Shown: positions 1 through 10,837 of the stretch, piece after piece | How positions within the stretch are numbered: the first letter of the stretch is position 1 | How the letters are laid out: every line of letters begins with the position of its first letter | Assembly (NCBI RefSeq): GCF_004011695.2 | Contig: NC_082418.1 | Location: 1,364,001 to 1,428,000 of the forward strand | Reading direction: 5' to 3' | From: Ascochyta rabiei | Taxonomy: Eukaryota > Ascomycota > Dothideomycetes > Pleosporales > Didymellaceae | Length of the DNA stretch: 64,000 bases | The notes under the pieces: generated by a model | What the model was told of the DNA's origin: nothing | Seen by the model: only the letters and a program-made list of their open reading frames with translations | Database searches by the model: none | Translations under genes and position numbers: made by a program

Positions 1-351
1 ATACCACCTCCACCGCCGAACGCACAACAATACCCTTACCCACCACCTGGTGCGCCTTACAACAACTACCCTTATCCGCCACACATGCAACCCTACGCCA
101 ACCCATCGAACGTGCAGTCGCCACTACGCCAGTCGTATCCTGTCCTCAGACCAATGGACAGGTATGACGACGACTCCATGACCTCGGACTCGGGCAGTGG
201 GGAGCGGCGGAGACGCAGGTCGAAGTCACGGAGAAGGTACGACAAGGAAGGTGAAGGGAGGAGGAAAAAGCATGGGAAGAGCGCGGCAGTGGGGACATTG
301 ATGGGGATTGGAGGGCTGACGGCGTTGCTGGATGGGCTGGGTGGGTTGTGA
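1..351 (+). CDS. C-terminal part of a Pro/Tyr-rich, basic protein (5' partial)
   Basis: The frame is open from base 1 to the stop at 349-351, so the start lies outside the window; 116 residues are visible. They fall into a Pro/Tyr/Asn-rich stretch (PPPPP, YPYPPPG), an acidic Ser/Asp patch (DDDSMTSDSGSGE), a run of Arg/Lys (RRRRRSKSRRR) and a glycine-rich hydrophobic tail (GTLMGIGGLTALLDGLGGL). This layout of a low-complexity region, a basic patch and a glycine-rich tail is common in uncharacterised fungal proteins. I do not recognise an enzymatic domain and give no function. The next gene, FCF1, converges on it from the minus strand. Confidence 0.75.
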   Translation: MPPPPPNAQQYPYPPPGAPYNNYPYPPHMQPYANPSNVQSPLRQSYPVLRPMDRYDDDSMTSDSGSGERRRRRSKSRRRYDKEGEGRRKKHGKSAAVGTLMGIGGLTALLDGLGGL

Positions 352-692
352 GGTGTGGAAGGAATGATTGAGCGTTTCCGTTTGTTGTTAGCGGAATGGA
401 ACAGTTTGATAATGCACGCCTTTTACCATGTATGCACAACACCACGTTCTATGAAGAGCCTGGTTTTGATCAAGCTGTGACTTTGACCCAGGGAGCATGC
501 ACAAGCCACCACACAAAAAAAAAAAAACGAGCTTCGTTATGTATCGAGAATCCAGTTGCAGAAGTTGTTTAGTAGGAGCCACGAGGCCGTCCGTGCCACT
601 GTATCTTGCGATGTGCCATCAATATCCCAAACGCCGCGCTATGCATGAAGCAGATCTTTCCTTCTTCTTCCTTCCCGGCTTGCGCGCCTCGT
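352..692. other. Convergent intergenic space
   Basis: About 340 bp between the 3' ends of the partial gene and FCF1. It holds an A-rich run near 517-530 and no open frame that resembles a protein. It is expected to carry both 3' untranslated regions. Confidence 0.6.
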
Positions 693-1394
693 TCACCGAC
701 TATCAGCGACATCCGGCAGCCTCTCGATGACGTACTTGCCCTTGGCCACGCTCACAATCGGCACACCGGGAATCTTTCTGATGCGCCTCTTCAAATCCCT
801 ATCGTTGGTCGCGACCAGATAGATCCTGTGCTTCATGACCCTCTCCACGATACAGTCGTCGGCATAGGTGCCCTTGTGGTCGCACTTGAGGCGCTCCCAG
901 CGCTCATCTCTTGCAATGCGCAGCGCGATTCTGTACTTGGGGCCGAGTTTTTCCAGCTCGGCCATGACGCAGGTGGTGATGATGGGCGTGGCTTTTGCGT
1001 ACAGGAGGTCCATGAGGGCCTTGTCGAGCTCGAGCTTGGCGTGCACCGTGTGCGAGAGGAAGTTGGTGTCGACGAGGACCGAGTAGGGCGGGCCCAGGGC
1101 CGTGTTGGCTTGGAAGAAGAGGGCGGAGGAGACTTGGGGGATTTCGCGCTTGGCTACTTCGGCGGCGGCTTTCTTCTTCGCTTCGAGCTCGCCGTCTTCT
1201 TGGTTCTTCTTTCTGCGGAGGGAGGTCAGTAGAGTGGACGGAGAGGTGGCAAGGCGCGCGGCGCATACAGTCTTCCATCCTTTTGACCTGTGAGTTGTCA
1301 GCGCTGCACACGTTCGCAGCGTTCCTTTTGTGTGAAACCTACCGATGACTCTCTTCATCTGCGCAAACTTGCGCGTCTTCTTTTGGACACCCAT
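693..1394 (-). CDS. FCF1: rRNA-processing PIN-domain protein Fcf1/Utp24
   Basis: Fcf1 is the PIN-domain endonuclease of the small-subunit processome in the nucleolus, implicated in cuts at 18S rRNA sites A1/A2. I read three exons: 1394-1343, 1287-1269 (19 bp) and 1212-693. Joining them gives 196 aa, close to the yeast length of 189, and restores the conserved junction VIGQKDGRLKKNQ, which no single frame contains. Family hallmarks are the start MGVQKKTRKFAQMKR, then IPQVSSALFFQ, VLVDTNF (first catalytic Asp), VMAELEKLGPKYRIAL (acidic residue), HKGTYADDC and VATNDRDLKRRIRKIPG (remaining acidic residues of the PIN site). The unspliced frame stays open upstream to 1604, but the family start is the Met at 1394. 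The gene is divergent from the CSI2-like gene. Confidence 0.95.
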   Translation of the reverse strand: MGVQKKTRKFAQMKRVIGRFHTKGTLRTCAALTTHRSKGWKTVCAARLATSPSTLLTSLRRKKNQEDGELEAKKKAAAEVAKREIPQVSSALFFQANTALGPPYSVLVDTNFLSHTVHAKLELDKALMDLLYAKATPIITTCVMAELEKLGPKYRIALRIARDERWERLKCDHKGTYADDCIVERVMKHRIYLVATNDRDLKRRIRKIPGVPIVSVAKGKYVIERLPDVADSR

Positions 1395-2082
1395 GGCTGC
1401 GAGAGGCTGCTGTGCTGGTGCGTTCGTGCTGCGAATGTCGATAGGGCGCTGATACTTTTTGGTGGAGTTGATGCCAAGAGTTCGAAAAATGTCGGCGTAA
1501 GCAACGACCGATGCCACGCTAGCGACAGGGCAAAGGCAAGCGGGTCCAAAATAGCAACAGCAGGTGCAGCACGCAGGGACACGTCTAGCAGGCAAAGGGT
1601 TCACGATGAAAGTTTCGATGCCCTATCCAGGTCCCCGACAAGGTATGAGTGAGCCCAGCAAGTACATCACACAGCATATTGTTTTCTTGCCTCTCGCCGT
1701 TGCTCTTGAATCGTCTTTGGCAAGTCTGTCATCGTCCCTCGCTCATCTCGCCGCCCCATTCCGATCGCTAGCCCGTGCCAAACACCAAGCGAACTGGGCG
1801 CTCGATCCTCAACTCCGCCCCTGCAGGCCCGTTCTCTCTCCGCCAACAGCCTAGCACACAGGGCCGTCTCCACCTCTCGCTGTGCTGTCGCTCGCTCTAT
1901 CCAGGCATCACCGCATTTGGCCCACGAGCGACACTCTTCACCGGCCACGAACAGCCTCGGCCCCTGAGACACGGTCGGTCGCCTAACTCGGCGTCACCCT
2001 TCACCACGCCGTCCCCTCGAGCGGGCCCCTCAATACCCCAAACCACACGACAACCCACGTCGAACGTCGTACGAACTTCGGA
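1395..2082. promoter_or_regulatory. Shared 5' region of FCF1 and the CSI2-like gene
   Basis: A 688-bp space between two divergent starts, so it should contain both promoters. Pyrimidine-rich tracts precede each start, as is usual in compact fungal genomes. I see no specific binding site that I can defend. Confidence 0.5.
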
Positions 2083-3252
2083 ATGCGCTCCTCGGTAGGG
2101 TTCCTGGGCCTGCTGCTCGTCGCAGCGCCTGCCGCTCTTGCGCAGGGCAACAACAACTTGCCGCAATTGTCAACAATACAACAGCCAGACGGAGAGGGAG
2201 CGTCATCCAGCGCAGCGGCGTCGTCGTCGGCGGCACCCTCCTCGGCCCAGACATCCACCTCAGCAGCAGCGTCGAGCCAGGCGCCGTCAGGAACAACAGC
2301 TGCCACCGCTGACAATGGCGGCAGCTTCCCAACCGTTACGCAAGGCATCGTCGGACTGTCCGGCCTGCCTACGATTGCTGGTGTTGGTGTGCCCAACCAA
2401 CAGGTCCCAGACACAGCTGGTGCGCTCTTCATGCAAAAATCAGATCTCCCAGACGGAACCGTGTTCATCTGCGTTGGCGCAATCCTGGGTTTCCTTGGTG
2501 CTTGCGTGCTTCTGTGGCGTGGTCTGGTTGCGTGGTCGCTGCACAGATCTGTCAAACGCGCTGCTCTGGCGCAGAACCTGGCTGATATGAAGGCCATGTC
2601 AGCAGTACCTGGCAAGAAGCGTGGAATGTACACCCACGTCGGTGCCAACTCTACCATGTCTCTGGATCACCTTGCTGCGGCGCCGACTGGGCATTCAAAG
2701 CCCCAAAAGCCATTTGCTCAAGCTCCTGGTGGCACACCTCCCCGAACGACGTCTTCCTTGTTTTTCTCGCCTACCGCAGGTGGTGCAGCTGGCCTCGCAG
2801 CCCCGGGCAATCGCTCGTCAAACTACCTGCCTGCAGGTTACTATGCCAGTGGCAACGCAGCGCCTGCTGGCGGAGCTCCCATGGCGCATGTAGGCGGACA
2901 TGCTGGCCACTTATCAACCAACTCGCTGGCGCTCCCAGGCAACCGCTTCAGCCGAGCATCTGGCGTCTCGCCGCCAGGATCGCCGTCGCTTCCGCCCTCG
3001 CGCGGCTATGACCGTTCTCCGCCGTCGAGGGATGGTTACTCGAACTATAACCGTAACAGCGTCGCTGGCCCCAACACAGCAGGCAATACAAGAAGCAGTG
3101 TCTACGGCCACGGCAACGGCAACGGCACCATGAGCAACCTGTCTTTGAACGTGGCCGGCGGAACTACAGAGGCTGGTGGCCGAGCGCCGAGTGCGTATCT
3201 TGAGGATTTGTTTGAGAACCACGGCGGTTCGCACTCGCAAGAGAGGTTCTAG
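2083..3252 (+). CDS. CSI2-like single-pass membrane protein
   Basis: A 389-aa protein in one exon. A signal peptide (about 1-20, ending AALA-QG) is followed by a Ser/Ala-rich, probably O-glycosylated segment (40-75). A single membrane span lies at about 126-149 (VFICVGAILGFLGACVLLW), followed by a basic stretch (WSLHRSVKRA). The cytoplasmic tail is long, disordered and rich in Gly/Ser/Pro, ending near SAYLEDLFENHGG. The conserved block around the span (DLPDGTVFI then GFLGACVLLWRGLVAW) resembles fungal CSI2-type proteins, which in yeast are linked to chitin synthesis and to vacuole or bud-neck location. The family call rests on that block and the topology only. The gene is divergent from FCF1. 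Confidence 0.6.
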   Translation: MRSSVGFLGLLLVAAPAALAQGNNNLPQLSTIQQPDGEGASSSAAASSSAAPSSAQTSTSAAASSQAPSGTTAATADNGGSFPTVTQGIVGLSGLPTIAGVGVPNQQVPDTAGALFMQKSDLPDGTVFICVGAILGFLGACVLLWRGLVAWSLHRSVKRAALAQNLADMKAMSAVPGKKRGMYTHVGANSTMSLDHLAAAPTGHSKPQKPFAQAPGGTPPRTTSSLFFSPTAGGAAGLAAPGNRSSNYLPAGYYASGNAAPAGGAPMAHVGGHAGHLSTNSLALPGNRFSRASGVSPPGSPSLPPSRGYDRSPPSRDGYSNYNRNSVAGPNTAGNTRSSVYGHGNGNGTMSNLSLNVAGGTTEAGGRAPSAYLEDLFENHGGSHSQERF

Positions 3253-3822
3253 AAAGATCTCGAGCAGCAGCAGCCCGTCATGCAAAGGATGTCGAGGTCG
3301 CAATCTTTGATTGATCGCACGGCTGATATCTACCGCGCTGTATACACGACGGGTCGAGAACGGGTTTGGGATATCGAGATGGCGTTGGAGAGATCCAGGT
3401 CTGCATGCATGTGGCAGCAGAGCAGGGAGGGTCGGCGGAGACCAAGATCCGCGCCTCTGTTATGATTTCGACACACCACATTAACCAGGATCTTGGTGCT
3501 AGGTATCCTTGTGTTGTGTTGAGGTCGTGCTGCATGCGCGGGTACGCGTAATACCTCGTCGACTGCGGCGCTGTGCCACGTTTGCGAAACGAGAAGGTGT
3601 CACCTCGCTCGTTCATTGTTCTTATGATTGTTGCAGCCCCGCGCTTGTTTCCCTCTTTTTTTTTTCCTTTTCCCGCATGAGCAGGTTTTGCTAAAGCATC
3701 ATGGCTGTGTGTTTTGCTTTGATTCAGTTCTTGTCTATAGATACCTTGAGATAGCTATTGTTCGTAATGACGCGAGGAAGGAGAACATCATCATGCTTTT
3801 GGTAGTACCCATGCCCTAGCTT

Positions 3823-3879
3823 GCCGTGTCGTGCCGTGCCGTGCCGTGTCGTGTCGTGCCGTGTGATGTGATGTGATGG
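3823..3879. repeat. Pentanucleotide CGTGC/CGTGT tract
   Basis: Tandem five-base units alternating CCGTG and TCGTG, ending in a short GTGAT run. Intergenic. Confidence 0.85.
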
Positions 3880-3980
3880 ACGTGTTCTGTACACTGCAGT
3901 CTCGTTCGTGGTATCCGCGTCGTGATCGCATGTCCTACGCACCAATCCAGCCAACCCGCCCCTGCTGATCTCGGTCGTTT

Positions 3981-4004
3981 CGTGCGTGCGTGCGTGCGTG
4001 CGTG
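3981..4004. repeat. GTGC tetranucleotide microsatellite
   Basis: About six perfect copies of CGTG in tandem, intergenic. Confidence 0.85.
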
Positions 4005-5613
4005 GATGCACTGTAAGCAAGCAGTACATGCACATGGGGGCAGGAAGGGCAGATTCGACGTGAAGAGCAGCAAGGTGTTCAGCAAATCATGCATATACGT
4101 CTTCCGGTATCAGGATATCTAGTTCGCGATGACAAGGCTCCCGCGGACGCGTCGTTCATTGGCTGGTTGGTGCTGGTGTACCGGGGCTAGGTAGCTGTTG
4201 ATTATCTTGATTCTTGTGAGGCGAACACGTTGGCAGCATGGCATGTATGAGCTGGTCAACACGTGCGGAACCTGCGCAAGACGCCAGAGCCGCCTTTCGA
4301 GCATGCAGCCCACAAAAGGGAGCACGGCATTATGAAAAAAAAACGAAAGAATCATGTCACGAAGAATGTTTGTCGTAAAAATAGTCCTACGCATCTAAAG
4401 AGACGGCAATGCGTAGGGTGGAGTAGACACGGTCCTGCTAAAAACCTATTTTCCTCTCCCACTCGAAGGATATGTTGCTCTCTGGCCATCGGGCGAAGAT
4501 CCAGAAAGCAGGCAATCGTGGGGTATGTGTGTGTGCATGTATCGAGGTAAGTCTGTCGAGACTACCTGTACCACAAACGCACTTGGCGAGCAGCGCAGCA
4601 ACAGCAGCAGCAGCTGCAGACGACAGATGGATCGTCTGGATAAACAGCAAGCCGGCTCGCTGGCGTGCAAAGTGTTTGTTGGTGGATGTGGTGAGCCAGG
4701 GGAACAAAAAAACTCAGAGACGTAGGCGTTTTGCGGCCAATCGTCGGCCCGGGGCGGCTTGGCGCTTGCGAGCCATCAAAATCTGCAGCGCGGTCGCCCA
4801 TGGGGTTTTGGTTCCTTACACACACACAAAATACATTTGGACGATTAATCAACGGCCACGACGGGCACATCTACCGCGTGGTTGTCATATTTGCGTTCTA
4901 GAGTGAGATTGGCACTTTTAGGCTTCGGGCTGGTTACGCTCTTTCTTCGGAGAGGGTTCGATAAAGCTTGGAGCCACCTGCGTGACCCTACATACTCGTT
5001 CTTTGCTGCGTGAGGGTGTTGGCGACGATTCTTTGGGCTTGGAGGTTTAATGTGGATTGCTGGGACGATCTTGCTTGGCCAATTTCGCTGGTGGTCGCCG
5101 GTCCGTTTCGTTCAGCATGGAGGCTTCCTGGTCAGTTCCGTGTTGAGCTTCTGGCAGAGATGAGAAGCGTGTTTGGCAGATGACCAAGGAGACGTCAAAA
5201 CGCTCGCTGCCGATGTGCAAAGGGATATTGGGACCGATGTGCACAGTTTCTGCATGCCAGCTACTGTCATGCCAGCGGCTGTCATAGCAGCCACTGCCAA
5301 CGCGAACAGGGGCAAGGCTGAATATAGCCAGCGCCAGGCCCAGCAGGCCCAGGGTTCTGGATGGAGCGACGCCATGTGCTGAAGCGGAACGGGGTTGCAT
5401 TACTCGTCATCGCGTGCGAACTAAGCAACTCTTCGCGGTCTCCTTTCTTCTCTGCTCTCGTGTCTGGCTTGCGGTTGAAATGTCCGGGCGTGCAAATTGA
5501 TCGCTGTGCTGTGCTACGTGTTCGCCGTGCCGTCCTCAAGTCCCCGCCGAATACGCACGTTCTACCGCTCCTGCACTGAGCTCCGGTCTGCGTAACGCTT
5601 ACGGCGCGACGAC

Positions 5614-7898
5614 ATGGCTTCCGCTCTGAACAAACGCCAGCAGGCGCGTAACGAGCGCCAGCTACAGGAGCTGATCAAGACAGTGCCTGGAAACGGGGCA
5701 TGCGCCGACTGTGGTGCGAAGAATCCAGGTAAGGGGAGCGTGCATACTCAAGGAGCCAGGCTGACGAGGACACAGGATGGGCAAGCTGGAGCGTACGTCT
5801 TCCTCACAGCGAGCTCTACACCGTCTCTCGACAGAGAATCCAGTACTGACTAGCGATCGCAGTTGGGCATCTTTCTATGCATGCGCTGCGCAGCCTTGCA
5901 CCGCAAGCTGGGAACACACATCTCCAAGGTCAAATCGCTGAGCATGGACAAGTGGGATAATGCGCAGGTTGATGTGAGAGGAAACATGACCAAGCCGGCC
6001 TGAGACAGCACTGACGGTAGTAGAACATGAAGCGCATCGGCAACGCAGAGTCGAACAAGATATACAACCCGCGCAACGCGAAGGCGCAGATACCAATCGA
6101 TGTCGACGAAGTAGACGGTGCTATGGAGCGCTACATTCGACAAAAGTACGAGCAGCGCATGTACATGAACGCATCGCAACCGGGCACGCGACACAACACG
6201 GGCAGTACGAGCTCCGAAGACAGACCGCCGCCACTGCCGCCGAAGCCCACAGGGCGGTTTGGCTTTGGGCTGAGGAAGACGTCAACATCGAAGAATCTCT
6301 CGCCTCCAACATCTCCAGGCTTAGGATTTGGACAGGAAACCTCGCCGCCGCGAGTCAACAAGCCATCCCGAGTCTTTGGGTCCAACATACACACGTCCGG
6401 CGATGGTCTCGACTCGAAATTGGCGACGCTGCGAGACATGGGTTTCCCAGACGACAAGCGCAACTCGACCGTCTTGAAGGGCTTGAACGGAAATCTAGAC
6501 AAGACTGTGGAGGCGTTGATCCGGCTGGGGGAGCAGGGTACTGGAAAATCTGGACGCACGACGCCGACTCCACCTGCGAAGAATGCCGCAAATGGCCTGT
6601 CGTTTGACAATGTTCCGCACAACGCATCTGCTGCGACTTCGACCAATCCGTTCGACGCGCTGGATGCGGCGCCTCTGGCTCAGCAGCAGCCTCAGAATCA
6701 GCAATTCAACTACAGTGGGCAGCAACAGCAGGCAAACCAACAGGCGAACTCCTACAATCCATTCTTGTCACAGGGCCAGCAAGGCCAGTATCAGCAGGGA
6801 GGAGCACAGCAACAACAAAACTACGGCCAGCAGCAGCAATCCCAGCAGCATCAACCAACTCAGCAACAGCAGAGCTATGGCCAGCCGTACAATCCATTCG
6901 GGCAACAGCATCAGCATCAGCCTCAGCAGCAGCAGCAGCAGCAGCAATCGCAACAGAGTCTGGAGCAGTCGTTCCATGGTATGCAACTGTCCCAGCAACA
7001 GCCTCAGCAGTATCAACAGCCACAGCAACCTGCACAGCCGTTGTTTCCAAATCGGACAGGAGGACTCGCCCAACCTAACCCTCCGTTTGCGCAAACGAAT
7101 CCTTTCCAGCAGTCTTTCACACCACCGCCCATGCCACAGATACCCGAGCAATACAGCTCATTTTACACAGCTCAACCACAGTACCAGACGCTGTCTCAGC
7201 CAGCAAGCCCAGGAAACCCCTTCTTGAAGTCTTCCAAGAGTCAGCTATTCGCACCTTCAGCAAACGCCAATCCTTTTGGCTCCAGTCTTGCCCAAGGACA
7301 ACCGCAGCAACTCCAGCAACAGCAGACGTCGCAACAGCAAGCGTTCAATCCCTGGACGTCCCAGCAGCAGACACAAACGCCGACCACACAAGCTCCGAAT
7401 CCGTTCAACAACATGGGGTCGAGTTACCAACAAGCGCAAACACGGACGACCCAAGCGGCCAACCCCTGGCAGTACCAGCAACAGCCCGGTCAGCAGCCCA
7501 GCTACCCTCAAAACAACACGCCATTCGACAAGTACGCGGCATTTTCACAGTACAGCCAACAGCAGTCTGCGCCCCAGCGGTCAGCGACAATGCCAAACCT
7601 GCTGATGGGTCAGGCAGGGGCTGGAGCACAAGCACCAGCCACACCAGCCACACCCGCTGCGCCCGCGGCGCCCGCGGCCACCGCGGCCACTGATGCTTTG
7701 TCGTTCTCGGGCCATTCGAACCCCTTCACAAGCGCAGCACCTACGCAAGCAGCGCCACAAGCCAAACCCCTGTCTGCCATATCCCAAACACAGGGCATTA
7801 GGCACGCGAGCAATGAGAGCGTGGACTTTGCAGGATTGATGGGCGGACGGCATTCGCCTGATGCGTTTGGATCGTTGAGCTCGAGCTTCAGGAGATGA
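5614..7898 (+). CDS. GTS1: ArfGAP-UBA protein, Gts1-like
   Basis: Exons 5614-5728, 5776-5792 (17 bp), 5863-5973 and 6024-7898 give 705 aa. The zinc finger is C30-X2-C33-X16-C50-X2-C53 with the arginine finger at R58 in CAALHRKLGTHISKVKS, so the GTPase-activating site for Arf looks intact. The tiny exon 2 supplies GWASWS between the cysteine pairs. A UBA domain follows at about 210-250 (LATLRDMGF, VEALIRLG). The rest is Gln/Ala/Pro-rich with long polyQ runs and eight NPF plus two NPW tripeptides, known ligands of EH-domain endocytic proteins. ArfGAP plus UBA plus a Gln-rich tail is the layout of yeast Gts1 and S. pombe Ucp3. The expected role is in membrane traffic/endocytosis. The tail is longer than in yeast Gts1 (396 aa). 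Confidence 0.9.
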
Positions 7899-8806
7899 TG
7901 TGTCTTGACCTACAGCGCGTGTTGTGTGTGTGTCAGCATGTTTATGGAATGCATAATTAGGGCCAGTTCGTAGGTAGACGAAATGCACTCCAGCCTGCGA
8001 ATCGAGTAGCCTAACCGTTTAATTCAAGACTTTTCTTACGTCGGGACTGTGCTTACATCACCACAAGCATGGTGTGCTGCTGTTGTGGGAATGGCTTGTT
8101 TCGTCGCAGATAGCCAATCAATCCTGCCGTCGACGGGTTCACGCAGAACATGGCACACGTGCATAGTCTCTCAGCATCGGACAGCTCGACGCGGCATGCA
8201 GCTGCAGGGGTACCCGCCTCTCAGCAAGAAGCGGTGAATTAGCTCGTCTCCCTCCGCCGCCTGCAACGACGATCATCCAGCGCAGCTCCACACGTTCGCG
8301 CACCGATCCGATCCCTCAAAACCCCTCTGCGGCCCCAACCGTGCTCTCGCTCCCGTCCTGACACTTTCCACTGACATTGACACGCTGCACTACGCGCCCG
8401 CCCTTGTCGACGCCGGACTCGAAGCTTGGGAGACGGACGATTCCAGGGTCCAAGCTACTGCTGTTGAACGCAGGAGAGCGCAGGGCGACAGCGCATTGTT
8501 AAGACAGGGAAGATTTTAAGAGAGGCGGCCTGTGGAGGCCCAATTCGACCCACTTCCCAACCGGCCAACCTTCTGGACCTGGATTTGTTTCTGCACAGCT
8601 GCAGAGGGAGTCATTGCGACTGCGCAGACACGGCTGGCGTCGATAACTTGAAATCGAGCATTGCGCGCATAGCTACGTCGTGGATGCACACACTCAGACC
8701 TCACACTCAGACCTCACACTCAGACGTCACACCACCGCCGTCCCAACGACCAGCTACAGCCTTACACCTCACCTCATCTCACACACCACATCTCACAACC
8801 ACAACC
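7899..8806. other. Intergenic, with 13-bp direct repeats in the 5' leader of the next gene
   Basis: No gene seen. Near 8690-8727 three copies of a 13-bp unit (CTCACACTCAGAC) stand in tandem, about 80 bp before the ATG of the next gene, probably inside its 5' UTR. Pyrimidine-rich leader sequence leads into the start context ACAACCATG. Confidence 0.55.
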
Positions 8807-9328
8807 ATGCCCTGGAACCCCTTCTCCACCTCCCCAACACGCAGCAGTCACTCCTCGCGCCCCCGCAGCAACTACGCGCGCAGCTCCGCAGGCAGCAGCT
8901 ACTCGTCCTCGCACCGCGCGTCCACATCCCGCTACGGCCGGCAACCGCGCGACGGGTACCTCCAATCGCTGTACCGCAAGCTGCGCCAGCTGTGGCGCGA
9001 GCTGGTGCAGTACGCGCGGCGGCACCCGTACAAAGTCTTCTTCGCGGTCGTGATGCCGCTCGTCAGCGGGGGCGTGCTGCACAAGCTCGCGAGGCAGTTT
9101 GGCGTCCACCTGCCCGACATGGGGCGGTCCGGGGCGAGCGGTGGGTTTCCTCGCCGCGGCCATGGTCGGGCGAGCGCCGGGTACTACGGGAGCGAGGGGT
9201 ATGGACCGCCGCCGTCGAGTGCTGGTGCTGGCGCTGGCGGTGTGTTTGGGGGCCTCGATGTCCAGAGTGTGGCGGGCGGGATTGGGAATCTCGCCACCAT
9301 TGCGCAGATGGCCAGTAAATTCATCTGA
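8807..9328 (+). CDS. Small conserved-looking membrane-associated protein, function unknown
   Basis: 173 aa in one exon. I start at 8807 because ACAACCATGCC fits a fungal start context and the frame upstream is low-quality. The N-terminus is Ser/Arg-rich and disordered (about 1-45). A basic helix follows (YLQSLYRKLRQLWRELVQY), then one probable membrane segment (KVFFAVVMPLVSGGVLHKL, about 77-95). A Gly/Ser/Tyr-rich linker leads to a hydrophobic C-terminal helix (GGIGNLATIAQMASKFI). Codon bias is strong toward G/C, as in the neighbouring real genes. I do not recognise the family. Confidence 0.65.
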   Translation: MPWNPFSTSPTRSSHSSRPRSNYARSSAGSSYSSSHRASTSRYGRQPRDGYLQSLYRKLRQLWRELVQYARRHPYKVFFAVVMPLVSGGVLHKLARQFGVHLPDMGRSGASGGFPRRGHGRASAGYYGSEGYGPPPSSAGAGAGGVFGGLDVQSVAGGIGNLATIAQMASKFI

Positions 9329-9368
9329 GCCCGAGACGAGAAGGGGGTTCAGCCGTCCCAACGCGGTT

Positions 9369-9461
9369 GAATGACGGGGGGTTCCCAAGTGACGACGAAT
9401 GACGGGGGGTTCCCAAATGACGACGAGCGACGGGGGGTTCCCAAGTGACGACGAGCGACGG
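9369..9461. repeat. 28-bp tandem repeat, about 3.3 copies
   Basis: Unit GAATGACGGGGGGTTCCC plus AAGTGACGAC. Copies differ at one to three positions (AAGTG/AAATG, GAATG/GAGCG). It lies 40 bp after the stop of the preceding gene, so probably in its 3' UTR. Confidence 0.9.
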
Positions 9462-9575
9462 TCTTGCGATCCTGCTGTTTCGTTCCTGCTGTGCTTCTTC
9501 TAGATGGATCGATTGTTTTTCTCTGCGGGCTCGTTCATGGTAGATATCCCGGGTGTTTTTGGCGTACTGGAATGT

Positions 9576-9601
9576 CACACACACACACACACACACACAC
9601 A
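9576..9601. repeat. (CA)13 microsatellite
   Basis: Thirteen uninterrupted CA units between the small membrane protein gene and the 3' end of the J-protein gene. Confidence 0.95.
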
Positions 9602-9756
9602 TGTATTGTTGGCTGTCGATTTCGATTGTTTGTTCGTGTTCATCAGGATATCATACTGTAACCAAGAGACGTCTCCACCCACCTCTCTCTTCCTGCACCG
9701 AGCAGCGAGTGGTGATTGCACCCACCACCTTCTTCCTGCACCGAGCAGTGAGCGTC

Positions 9757-10534
9757 TCACCCACTCACCGCCGAGCTCAACACCTTGGCGGCAAGACTGC
9801 TCAGCAACCTCGCCTTATCCGCCTGCGGCATTTCCTGAAAGACGGCGTAGACGCTCTTCCCCTTTGCATCGCGCACGCTGCCCAGTCGATTCCCCGCGAC
9901 AGCACCAGCGACCATGCCAGGGAAGTTTGCGACAATGAAGCCCATGGCGCCACCGCTCAGGCCGCCGACCACGCTCCAGAACTTACCGGTGGGGCCGGCG
10001 TCTTGGTCCGCCATGCCCTCCTCGCGCAGCATCTCCTCGAATATGCCGCCGAACTGCTCTTCGCTGAACTGGTTGTGCGACTCCTCGGTGCTGCCCGCTG
10101 GCTTGTCGCCGCTGCCGCTGCCGCTGCCGCCGAAGCCAAAGGCGCTCCAGGGGAACCCGCCGAAGCCCCCGCTCGACTGCCCGGCGCCTGCGTCGGCGGG
10201 CGGGACTTCATCGTCCCAGCTGTCGTCGGGCGTGGCGGTGCTGCCGGTCCAGTGGTTGTAGGAGCGCGCGGCGTCGTACTCGCGGCGCCGCGTGGGGTCC
10301 GACAGGGTGTAGTAGGCGTCGTTGATGGACTGGAAGCGCTTGGTGCGGGCGCTGCGCTCGGGCGAGTCGGCGGGCACGCGGTCCGGGTGGTGCTTGAGCG
10401 CGCATTTCTTGTACGCGTCGCGGATCTGCTGCTGGCTGGCTTTGGGGTCCACGTCGAGGATCTTGTAGTAGTCTTGTGTTGCTGTGGCTGTTAGTGGGGG
10501 GCGCACAGTCTGCCGAGGTGCTGGGCTTACCCAT
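9757..10534 (-). CDS. Type III J-domain protein
   Basis: Two exons, 10534-10531 (ATG plus one base) and 10487-9757, give 244 aa. The four-base first exon is supported by the join MATATQDYYKILDV, a canonical J-domain start that the unspliced frame lacks. The J domain covers about residues 6-75 with the Hsp70-stimulating H35-P36-D37. A Gly/Phe/Ser-rich segment (about 105-135) follows, then a Gly/Ala-rich hydrophobic stretch (VVGGLSGGAMGFIVANFPGMVAGAVAG) that may insert in or lie against a membrane. There are no zinc-finger repeats, hence type III (class C). It would act as an Hsp70 co-chaperone; client and location are unknown. ERJ5, also a J-protein gene, lies about 300 bp upstream on the same strand; that gap shows no other gene. 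Confidence 0.85.
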
Positions 10535-10837
10535 GGCGGGCGGTGGGATGTGCTGGTGGAGGGCTACAGGGCTACGTTGGGGGAAGTCGGGGCAAGTGTA
10601 GGAGGGTGGAGAGCACGGTGAGAGCTCGACGGGCAAGGTGGTGTCGCGTCCGCTCGATGACGTAGCCGTCCGGACAGAGTTCAGCCACTGTGGCTTCCCT
10701 TGACATGCGCGTATCTTGCATCTTGAGATGCATCGTGGTAACAAGGTAACATTCACTTTCACTTTTGAGATATCTATCTTACACGCCCCTTGGTGGCCAC
10801 CCCATCCATCGCCTTCCCACCCCATCCTGCGAGCGCA

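Larger units (their letters stand above)
3253..5613. other. Gene-poor interval with short repeats
   Basis: A 2.36-kb stretch without a convincing gene. It contains a pentanucleotide tract at 3823-3879 and a GTGC tract at 3981-4004. A minus-strand ATG-initiated frame at 5400-5047 (117 codons) starts with a possible hydrophobic leader (GLLGLALAIFSLAP) but has no family resemblance; I leave it as unsupported. The last few hundred bases should include the promoter and 5' UTR of the ArfGAP gene. Confidence 0.5.

Noticed and set aside
606..1232. Long plus-strand frame opposite FCF1
   Set aside because: Mirror of the conserved FCF1 last exon; residue composition is that of an antisense frame.
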